Made by a program: the position numbers and the translations under genes
Part shown: one piece after another, positions 57,808 to 64,000 of the stretch
Layout of the letters: every line of letters starts with the position of its first letter
Position numbering within the stretch: the first letter of the stretch is position 1
The notes under the pieces: model-generated
Told to the model about the DNA's origin: nothing
Seen by the model: only the letters and a program-made list of their open reading frames with translations
Database searches by the model: none
From: Tsuneonella litorea
GTDB taxonomy: Bacteria; Pseudomonadota; Alphaproteobacteria; Sphingomonadales; Sphingomonadaceae
DNA: 64,000 nt
Direction of reading: 5' to 3'
NCBI RefSeq assembly: GCF_025154015.1
Contig: NZ_JAOAMV010000009.1
Coordinates: 16,238-80,237, forward strand

Positions 57808-58103
57808 CAGATCACCCAGTTGCCGGCTTCGGGGTCGGCGGGCTTGAGGGTCAGGTCGGGGCGCACGGTGGGGCCAAGCGCGCGGATGCGATCCTTGATG
57901 TGCGCCGGGCGCACGCCTTTCTCGGTGCGTTCGCCCGCGATCACGTAAGGGGCGTTGACCCGCCGGGCGGCTTCTTCACGCGCGGCGATCGATTCGGCTT
58001 CGGCGCCGGCATCGATCGCATCCTCGACGTGAAGCGACCAGTCGTAGCCGGTCCACCAGGTCACCGCGCCGGTCTTGAGGTCGTTTCCGGTGAGGATTTT
58101 CAC
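57807..58103 (-). CDS. DUF2849 domain-containing protein
   Basis: 98 aa. Conserved DUF2849 sequence with ILTGNDLKTGAVTWWTGYDWSLHVEDA and RVNAPYVIAGER. It is characteristically placed between the siroheme methyltransferase and cysI in alphaproteobacteria. Function unknown. Start and stop overlap both neighbours (four bases with cobA, one with cysI), so it is firmly part of the operon. Confidence 0.9.
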   Translation of the reverse strand: MKILTGNDLKTGAVTWWTGYDWSLHVEDAIDAGAEAESIAAREEAARRVNAPYVIAGERTEKGVRPAHIKDRIRALGPTVRPDLTLKPADPEAGNWVI

Positions 58104-58855
58104 GCTGCCGTCTCCACCAGTGCGGCCACGACGGCGTCCGCGCGCGCCGTGACTTCGCCGATGACGATGAGCGCGGGGCTATTGACCGCCTCGCGCTCGA
58201 CGAGGTCGGGCAGGGCGGCGAGCGGCCCGCGCAGCACCCGCATCTGCGGACGGCAGGCATTCTCGATCACTGCCAGCGGCATATCGGGCGCAAGGCCATC
58301 GGCCATAAGCTTTTCAGCGATTTGCGGCGCGGTCTTCACACCCATGTAGATGACCAGCGTGCGTCCCTTGCCGGCAAGGCCGGCCCAGTCCTGCTCGCTC
58401 AAACCCTTGCATTGGCCGGCGACGAAGCTGACCACGCTCGACGCGTCGCGGTGGGTCAGGGCGATCTGCGCGGCCGCGGCCGCCCCGTTTGCGGCGCTGA
58501 TGCCGGGGACGATCTCGACCGGCACGCCGGCGGCGCGGCAAGCTTCCGCCTCCTCGCCGCCGCGCCCGAACACCAGCGGATCGCCGCCCTTGAGGCGAAC
58601 GACGTCGCGCCCGGCGAGCGCCTCGCGCACCAGCAGCGCGTTGATCGATTCCTGGGGCAGGGTGTGCCGCGCACGGCTCTTCGCCACCGAAATGCGTCTT
58701 GCCGAGGCGGGGGCGAGCGCGAGGATCGCCGGATCGACGAGCCCGTCGTGAACGATCAGGCGCGCGCGCTCGACCAGCCGCGCGGCGCGCAGCGTCAGCA
58801 AGTCGGGATCACCCGGTCCCGCGCCGACGAGATAGACTGTACCTGTGGTGGCCAT
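58100..58855 (-). CDS. cobA: Uroporphyrinogen-III C-methyltransferase (siroheme branch)
   Basis: Makes precorrin-2 from uroporphyrinogen III with two SAM. 251 aa. The SUMT signature opens the protein: VYLVGAGPGDPDLLTLRAA, with the second region VVRLKGGDPLVFGRGGEEAE and the late MGVKTAPQIAEKL. It has no CysG-type dehydrogenase domain, so precorrin-2 dehydrogenase/chelatase must be elsewhere. First gene of the sulfur operon; a candidate regulatory site lies 65 bases upstream. Confidence 0.95.
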   Translation of the reverse strand: MATTGTVYLVGAGPGDPDLLTLRAARLVERARLIVHDGLVDPAILALAPASARRISVAKSRARHTLPQESINALLVREALAGRDVVRLKGGDPLVFGRGGEEAEACRAAGVPVEIVPGISAANGAAAAAQIALTHRDASSVVSFVAGQCKGLSEQDWAGLAGKGRTLVIYMGVKTAPQIAEKLMADGLAPDMPLAVIENACRPQMRVLRGPLAALPDLVEREAVNSPALIVIGEVTARADAVVAALVETAA

Positions 58856-58913
58856 GGCGGCGAAATGCGCGCCCCGGCCCGGAGTCGCCAGCCAGATTGC
58901 CTGTCAGACGGGG

Positions 58914-58950
58914 AAGGCGCGATTTTGAAATCTGGGGTTGAAAGGCGCGA
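58914..58950 (-). promoter_or_regulatory. Candidate operator upstream of the cobA-cys operon
   Basis: GATTTTGAAATC (58921-58932) is a short palindrome, flanked by a 9-base direct repeat AAGGCGCGA at 58914-58922 and 58942-58950. It sits in the 97-base gap between the mscS stop and cobA ATG. A LysR-type (CysB-like) regulator is an inference. Confidence 0.4.
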
Positions 58951-58952
58951 AG

Positions 58953-60071
58953 CTAGCCTTCCGCGGCGCCCCGCTCGCCGCTCTCCGGTTTCTCGATCCG
59001 CTGCGAGATCGCCGCCACCAGCTGCTGGAACTGGGCATTGTCGCGCAAGTTGAGGTCGCGCTGGGGGAAAGGGATTTCGACCCCGTGTTCGGCGAACAGG
59101 TCCCACAGGCGCTTGAGCACGTCCGACCGGACGTTGCCGACCCCGTCCTCCGGATCGTTGATCCAGCAGTGGATCACGAAATTGACCGAACTGTCGCCGT
59201 ACGCGTCGAGCCAGCAGACCGGCGGCGGGGTCTTGAGCACGCGCGTGGCGCTCCTCGCCGCCTCGAGCATCAGCTTCTCGGCAAGTTTCAGGTCGCAGTT
59301 GTAGGACACCCCCACCGGCACCTGGATGCGCACGTTGCGCGACGAATAGGACCAGTTCTCGACCTGGTTGATCATCAGGTTCTCGTTCGGGATCAGGTAT
59401 TCGCGCTGGTCGCGGGTGGTCAGCGAAACCGCGCGGATGCCGATCTTGCGGATCTGCCCGAAGGTCATGTTGCCGGCCGAATCGGCGATGGCGATCACGT
59501 CGCCGGGCTTGATCGACCGGTCCATCAGCAGGATGATCCCGGCGATCAGGTTGCCGAAGGTCTTCTGCAGGCCGAACCCGATCGCGAGGCCGAACGCGCC
59601 CGAAAACACCGCGAGTGCGGTCAGGTCGATGCCGAGGATGTCGATCCCGAGGAGAACCGCGATGGCCCACACGGCGATGGTGACGAGCTTTTCGGCGAGC
59701 AGGCGCTGGGTCTGGTCGAAGCGCGTCAGCCGCCGCAGCGTCCGCCGCGCAAACCGGCTGAGGAAGAACGCGAGCAAGTAGATCCCGACCAGGACCGAGA
59801 TGAACACGATCGCGTCCCACATCGACAGGTGGAACGAGCCGATGTCGACGGCCAGTCCGTCGAGCGTCTCGACGACCCCCGCAGCGGTCCCACCACCCTT
59901 CTCGGCGACGACTTCCTTGATACCTTCGGCCGCCTTGATCGCGGTCTCCGGCGAAGGGGTGGCGGTGGGGATGGCCGGCGGGGTCGCCGGGGGCAGAACC
60001 GCGGCGACGTCGGTCGCGGCTCCGGCCGGGTCGGGGATCGGCGTATCCGTCGGCAGCGGCGTGGCTGTCAT
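58953..60071 (-). CDS. Mechanosensitive ion channel, MscS family
   Basis: 372 aa. N-terminal Ala/Pro/Thr-rich tail, then membrane helices in ~80-200 and the MscS beta domain. The pore helix region includes LAVFSGAFGLAIGFGLQKTFGNLIAGI, and the strand AIADSAGNMTFGQIRKIGIRAVSL is typical. The C-terminus is charged. It is joined to metC by a 4-base overlap; coupling to sulfur-amino-acid genes is unexpected and may reflect osmotic or metabolite-driven release. Confidence 0.92.
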   Translation of the reverse strand: MTATPLPTDTPIPDPAGAATDVAAVLPPATPPAIPTATPSPETAIKAAEGIKEVVAEKGGGTAAGVVETLDGLAVDIGSFHLSMWDAIVFISVLVGIYLLAFFLSRFARRTLRRLTRFDQTQRLLAEKLVTIAVWAIAVLLGIDILGIDLTALAVFSGAFGLAIGFGLQKTFGNLIAGIILLMDRSIKPGDVIAIADSAGNMTFGQIRKIGIRAVSLTTRDQREYLIPNENLMINQVENWSYSSRNVRIQVPVGVSYNCDLKLAEKLMLEAARSATRVLKTPPPVCWLDAYGDSSVNFVIHCWINDPEDGVGNVRSDVLKRLWDLFAEHGVEIPFPQRDLNLRDNAQFQQLVAAISQRIEKPESGERGAAEG

Positions 60072-61267
60072 CTATTGTCCATTGCGGCGAAGGCCCGGTC
60101 GAGATCGGCGACGAGGTCCGCGGGATCCTCGAGCCCGATCGACAACCTGATAGCGGCCCCGGGGTTTGCTGCCAAATCGGCGGGTGGCCAGCTTGTCGCG
60201 CTTCGCGGGGGATCGAACGGCACTACGAGGCTTTCGTATCCCCCCCAGCTGAAGCCGATGCCGAACAGTTCGAGTGCGTCCACGAAGCGGGCGCGTTCCG
60301 CCTCGCCCCGGCCGGACAGCACGATGCTGAACAGGCCGCAGCCTCCGGTGAAATCGCGGCGCCACAGTGCGTGTCCCGGCGCGCCGGGCAGCATTGGGCA
60401 GAGCACGCGGGCGACTTCGGGCCGTGCGTCGAGCCAGCGCGCGATCTCCAGCGCGGCAGCGGTCGACTGCGCGAGCCTCACACCCATCGTCCTCAGGCCG
60501 CGCAGGACCAGCGCCGCGTCGTCGGGCGAGACGACGGTGCCGAGGCTCTGCGCGGTGAGACGCAGCTTGCGATGCCACGCCTTCCCCGCGCTCGCCGATC
60601 CCATCATGACGTCGGAATGGCCCCCGACGTGCTTGGTCAGGCTCATCACCGAAATGTCGCAACCGTGGTCGAGCGGGGCGAACCCCAGCGGGGAGGCCCA
60701 GGTGTTGTCGATCACGCTCACCGCCCCATTGTCGCGCGCGATGCGGGCAAGCGCGGGCACGTCGCAGACTTCCATCGTCAGGCTGCCGGGGCTTTCCAAC
60801 ATGACGGCCGCCGTGCGCTCGCAGAACGCGTCTTCGTAAGCGGCGAGGTCCAGCGGATCGAAGAACCGCGCATCAATCCCGAACCGCTTGAGCAGCCCTT
60901 GCGCGATGCTGCGCGTGGGCTCGTAGGCGTTGTCGGTGACGAGGAGCACGTCGCCCGGCTTCAGCACCGCGAGCAGCGCCCCGGCGATCGCCGCGACTCC
61001 GCTGGGGTAGAGGACCGTGCCGTCTGCTCCCGGCTCGATGTCGGTCAGGGCGTCGGCAAGCGCCCACTGGGTCGGCGTCCCGCGGCGGCCGTAGTAGAAA
61101 TGCCCGTCTTCATTGGGGCGGCCCGCGGCGAGGTCGGCGCTGTCTTCGTAAAGGTGCGTGCTGGTGCGCCAGACCGGCGGATTGACCGCCGCCCCGGTCC
61201 ATTCGGCCCTGCGTCCCCCGGTCACGAGGCGGGTGCCCGGCCGGGTGTCGCTGCCCTTCTTCGCCAT
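60068..61267 (-). CDS. metC: Cystathionine beta-lyase (PLP, Cys/Met metabolism family)
   Basis: Cleaves cystathionine to homocysteine, pyruvate and ammonia. 399 aa from ATG 61267. PLP Lys is in MSLTKHVGGHSDVMMG. The PLP phosphate region YPSGVAAIAGALLAVL and the Asp in VIDNTWASPLG fit. Length fits MetC. It overlaps sseA by four bases and mscS by four, forming sseA-metC-mscS. Confidence 0.92.
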   Translation of the reverse strand: MAKKGSDTRPGTRLVTGGRRAEWTGAAVNPPVWRTSTHLYEDSADLAAGRPNEDGHFYYGRRGTPTQWALADALTDIEPGADGTVLYPSGVAAIAGALLAVLKPGDVLLVTDNAYEPTRSIAQGLLKRFGIDARFFDPLDLAAYEDAFCERTAAVMLESPGSLTMEVCDVPALARIARDNGAVSVIDNTWASPLGFAPLDHGCDISVMSLTKHVGGHSDVMMGSASAGKAWHRKLRLTAQSLGTVVSPDDAALVLRGLRTMGVRLAQSTAAALEIARWLDARPEVARVLCPMLPGAPGHALWRRDFTGGCGLFSIVLSGRGEAERARFVDALELFGIGFSWGGYESLVVPFDPPRSATSWPPADLAANPGAAIRLSIGLEDPADLVADLDRAFAAMDNR

Positions 61268-62112
61268 CAGGCGGCCGCTCCGGTTTGCTTGGGGGTCGCG
61301 GGATCTGCGCCCCATTCGCTCCAGCTTCCGTCGTAGAGCGCGGCGCCCTCGATCCCGAGCCGATCGAGCGCGAACAGCAGGATCGACGCGGTCACCCCGC
61401 TGCCGCACGAGGTGACGATCGGCCGCTCAAGATCGACCCCTGCGCCCTCGAACGCCGCGCGCAGTTCCTCGCCGGGGCGGAAGGTGCCGTCTTCACGATA
61501 GAGGTCGCGATAGAACAGGTTGCGCGCGCCCGGGATGTGTCCGCCGGGCAAATTGTGCACGGTATCCGCGGTGGCGCCGGTAAAACGGCCCGGGTCGCGC
61601 GCGTCGATCACCTGCTCGGCGCGGGTGTCGAGGTTGGCGCGCATCTGGGCCTTGCGGCGGACCGTTCCGGTAAAGGCTGCCGGCGCAAGCACTTCGCCAG
61701 AGAATTCGGCGCTGCCGCTCTCGACCGGCCTGCCCTCGGCCCGCCATTTGGCGAGACCGCCGTCGAGAATCGCCACCTGCTCGAAACCGTAGCCGGTCAG
61801 GATGAACCAGGCCCGTGCCGCGGTCTTCACCGCGCTGTCGTCGTAGATCACGATGCGCGCCTCGCGGCGCAAGCCCAGCGCGCCGAGCACGGTCGCCGCC
61901 TGGCTCGGGCCGGGCAGGGTGTAGCCGACCGGGGACTGCGGATCGGCCAGCCGCGACAGATCGAGAAACCGGGCGCCCGGGATGTGCGCCGCCAGGAACT
62001 CTGCGGCCGCGTCTCGGCCGGTTGCAGGCAGGTGGCGCGAAGCATCGATCACGACGAGGTCATCGGCACCAAGCGCCTGCGCGAGCCAGTCAGTCGAAAC
62101 GAGGCTTTCCAT
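61267..62112 (-). CDS. sseA: 3-mercaptopyruvate sulfurtransferase (tandem rhodanese)
   Basis: Transfers sulfur from 3-mercaptopyruvate. 281 aa, two rhodanese domains; the C-terminal active site is SCGSGVTAS, the short CG-S/G-x-GV-T-A loop of SseA rather than TST. N-terminal domain has VVIDASRHLPATGRDAAAEF. First gene of the sseA-metC-mscS unit; 41 bases lie between its start and the upstream gene. Confidence 0.93.
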   Translation of the reverse strand: MESLVSTDWLAQALGADDLVVIDASRHLPATGRDAAAEFLAAHIPGARFLDLSRLADPQSPVGYTLPGPSQAATVLGALGLRREARIVIYDDSAVKTAARAWFILTGYGFEQVAILDGGLAKWRAEGRPVESGSAEFSGEVLAPAAFTGTVRRKAQMRANLDTRAEQVIDARDPGRFTGATADTVHNLPGGHIPGARNLFYRDLYREDGTFRPGEELRAAFEGAGVDLERPIVTSCGSGVTASILLFALDRLGIEGAALYDGSWSEWGADPATPKQTGAAA

Positions 62113-62153
62113 GCACCGCAGGCCTAGCGACCTCGGCGCGCGCGATCCAGCGG

Positions 62154-63296
62154 CTAATCGAGCGCCGTCTGCCCCACTGCGTGGTAGACCTGCGGCATCT
62201 CGTCGAGCCGGAAAGGCTGCAGGCGCTCCGCACCGGGCGTGCGCAGCCCGACGACGAAGGTGCGCGCGACCGGCGCCACGCCCGCTGCCTCGGCGCGGAT
62301 CCGGAGCAGGGGAACGTAGACGACCGCCTTGCCGTGAGGAATCGGGCGGATTTCCTCGAGCGGCAGCCGGAACTCGCCGCTGAAGGCGACGCTCTCGCCC
62401 GGGTCGAGCCGCTCGACCGTCTGCACCGGGGTCAGCGGGACGGCCGGATCGGCCAGCTGATCGCTCGCTGGGATCCGGGCGTGGGCGGTGACGAGATCAA
62501 CCCCGAACACGACATTCTCCAGCGGGATCGCCCCCCGATTGGTCAACCGCAGTTCGTAGGAAAGCGTCGCAAACCGCATGCTGCGCGCGAGTTGCTTGGC
62601 CTTCGCGTCGATTGCCAGCACGGATCCGGCGGGCACGGGCGCGGGCGCCGGAGCGGGGGGAGTAACCGGACGCCGCGCGCTCGCCTCGGCCGCGGACGCG
62701 GGGCGAGGGGGCACGATAGCGGGCGGCGGCGCGTCAGCCGCCTTGCGCCGGCGGAACCATAGCGCCGCGCCGAGGCCGCCCGCCAGGACCAGTCCGCCGA
62801 GCGCGTAGAGCCAGGCCGGCAGCCCGCTCCCGGAACTGTCTGCGGGCGCCTCGACCGCTGACGCGCCGGCAGGTGCGGGTTCCGATGCGGCGGTCGGCAG
62901 TGGCGCGGGGGCCGATTCGGTCGCGGCGCCCGGAAAGGGGGTGGCGCTTTCGACCACCGCCTCGGACTCCTGCGGGCTGGGGGTCGCGGGCGGTGTGAAG
63001 CGCGGGGGAAGCGAACTGTTGCTCGGGGGCCTGACCACGCGCGGCGTGGGCGACGGTTCGGGCGTGGGCGCGGGAGCGGGGGCCGCGGTCGGCCGCGGCG
63101 TGGGGGTAGGCGTGGGCGCCCGCGGCCGGGTGAGGATCGGGGCATCGGGATCGACCGGGCCCTGGACGTCGGTGGGGGTGGGCGTGGGCGTGGGCAAGCG
63201 GAATCCGCCCGGCGCGCTGCCGTCCTGGGCGGACCCGGGCACGGCAGCTGCACCCACGGCGAGCGCGATCAGACTGGCGGATACGAAGTGCTTCAT
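62154..63296 (-). CDS. Pro/Thr-rich exported membrane protein, function unknown
   Basis: 380 aa from ATG 63296. Signal peptide 1-23. Residues 35-150 are PT/PA repeats (TPTPTPT and variants), a flexible extracytoplasmic spacer. One membrane helix spans ~160-181 followed by FRRRKA. The C-terminal domain (~220-380) is a beta-sandwich-like fold (SYELRLTNRGAIPLENVVFGVDL, GESVAFSGEFRLPL). Type I topology, with the folded domain predicted cytosolic. No family recognised. Confidence 0.8.
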   Translation of the reverse strand: MKHFVSASLIALAVGAAAVPGSAQDGSAPGGFRLPTPTPTPTDVQGPVDPDAPILTRPRAPTPTPTPRPTAAPAPAPTPEPSPTPRVVRPPSNSSLPPRFTPPATPSPQESEAVVESATPFPGAATESAPAPLPTAASEPAPAGASAVEAPADSSGSGLPAWLYALGGLVLAGGLGAALWFRRRKAADAPPPAIVPPRPASAAEASARRPVTPPAPAPAPVPAGSVLAIDAKAKQLARSMRFATLSYELRLTNRGAIPLENVVFGVDLVTAHARIPASDQLADPAVPLTPVQTVERLDPGESVAFSGEFRLPLEEIRPIPHGKAVVYVPLLRIRAEAAGVAPVARTFVVGLRTPGAERLQPFRLDEMPQVYHAVGQTALD

Positions 63297-63402
63297 GGCT
63301 CCCGACGGGACTTCCCAAGCGTCCGGCGCGCTGAATAGGCACTGAATTGCCCGAGTCCACCGCCGCCTTGCGGGAAGCTGCAATTCGCGCCAGATGCGCG
63401 GC

Positions 63403-63861
63403 ATGAGCGACACACCTGCCACCGCGCACCTCGGCAAGTCGAGCGTGCTGCCCGCTTCTCCGGAAGAAGCGGCCCTGGACTACGTTCCCAACCCGCGCAA
63501 GGGCACGCTCTACCTCGTCCGATTTGCCGCGCCCGAATTCACCTCGCTCTGCCCGGTGACCGGCCAGCCGGACTTCGCGCACCTCGTGATCGACTACGCG
63601 CCGGGCGAAACGATCGTCGAATCGAAGAGCCTCAAGCTGTTCCTCGGGTCATTCCGCAATCACTGCGGCTTCCACGAGGACGTGACGGTGGGCATCGGCC
63701 AGCGGCTCGAGAAGGAGATGGAGCCCCGGTGGCTCCGCATCGGTGGCTATTGGTATCCGCGCGGCGGGATCCCGATCGACGTGTTCTGGCAGACCGGCGC
63801 GCCGCCTGAGGGGCTGTGGGTGCCCGACCAGGGCGTCGCGGGCTACCGTGGCCGGGGGTGA
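63403..63861 (+). CDS. queF: NADPH-dependent 7-cyano-7-deazaguanine reductase (type I QueF)
   Basis: Reduces preQ0 to preQ1 in queuosine biosynthesis. 152 aa, the short unimodular form. The catalytic Cys is in [14 protein letters not shown], and the NADPH-binding QueF motif [15 protein letters not shown] follows, with FHEDV for the substrate. ATG 63403 was chosen over the nearby ATG at 63394. The neighbour across the 106-base gap is divergent. Confidence 0.95.
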   Translation: MSDTPATAHLGKSSVLPASPEEAALDYVPNPRKGTLYLVRFAAPEFTSLCPVTGQPDFAHLVIDYAPGETIVESKSLKLFLGSFRNHCGFHEDVTVGIGQRLEKEMEPRWLRIGGYWYPRGGIPIDVFWQTGAPPEGLWVPDQGVAGYRGRG

Positions 63862-64000
63862 TGGCGTCTGGCAATCCGACCGCTTTCGGGCTTTTCATGC
63901 AGAAGCCTGAATGTCCGCAAATAGGGTGTATTCTGTTGAAAAACTCCCCTTGCCGAGGGACTAAACCGCTGATTCAATGATCCCGACAGCCGGGAGATCA
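63862..64000. other. AT-richer right edge, possible mobile-element border
   Basis: No gene found. The sequence falls to about half GC after about 63,880 and contains TGTTGAAAAACTCC, a string I associate from memory with termini of some insertion sequences. A short imperfect hairpin (GGCTT and AAGCC, around 63,890-63,910) lies just after queF. The window ends before any transposase could appear. Confidence 0.25.

Overview
The window is GC-rich alphaproteobacterial chromosome and looks like a member of the Sphingomonadales, most likely near Erythrobacteraceae. This is inferred from gene content and protein style, not from a database search. Pointers are a complete alphaproteobacterial dcw (division and cell wall) cluster, an FtsZ with a long acidic linker, a dihydroceramide-desaturase-like gene next to dgkA, a type 2 ArgC, an EcfG-type promoter motif, a cobA-DUF2849-cysI-DUF934-cysH sulfur operon, and DnaA-box and GANTC motifs at the dcw promoters. 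Almost everything is chromosomal housekeeping. I see no prophage, CRISPR array or complete insertion sequence. The last ~120 bases are visibly AT-richer and may be the edge of a mobile element.

Layout. 1-6.5 kb: end of an unidentified gene, then tamA-tamB (outer-membrane protein and lipid export). 6.5-10.7 kb (minus): a fasciclin lipoprotein, a repeat-containing exported Tyr-rich protein with an EcfG-like promoter, a GH24 lysozyme and a secreted HExxH protease-like protein. 10.8-14.2 kb (minus): glnB-glnA with a sigma-54-like promoter and a strong terminator, then argC and a small SH3-like protein. 14.2-15.7 kb (plus): a palindrome-rich leader, a desaturase broken by a one-base frameshift, and dgkA. 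15.7-26.6 kb: assorted genes (M17 aminopeptidase, MetAP, ccmAB, pterin dehydratase, SDR, S9 peptidase, DNA glycosylase, ferredoxin, cysteine synthase and two envelope proteins).

26.6-45.6 kb is the dcw cluster mraZ-rsmH-ftsL-ftsI-murE-murF-mraY-murD-ftsW-murG-murC-murB-ddl-ftsQ-ftsA-ftsZ. Nearly every junction is a 4-base ATGA or GTGA overlap. The two real gaps, before mraZ and before ftsZ, carry DnaA-box-like 9-mers; the ftsZ gap also has a GANTC methylation site, and the mraZ leader has a long-spaced inverted repeat. 45.7-54.9 kb (plus): a TPR/SPOR protein, a YbjN protein, proC, a BI-1 family membrane protein, a polyproline lipoprotein, tRNA-Ala(CGC), obgE, proB, an epimerase-like protein and a small lipoprotein.

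54.9-63.3 kb (minus): two sulfur units. sseA-metC-mscS is joined by 4-base overlaps, and cobA-DUF2849-cysI-DUF934-cysH makes sulfide from APS, with cobA feeding siroheme synthesis. Then comes a Pro/Thr-rich membrane protein. queF (queuosine) runs on the plus strand at the right edge.

The observations most worth follow-up are the desaturase frameshift with its palindromic leader, the regulatory motifs at mraZ and ftsZ, the EcfG-type promoter in front of an undescribed repeat protein, and the coupling of an MscS channel to sulfur-amino-acid genes. I did not find a clearly novel multi-gene defence or mobile system.
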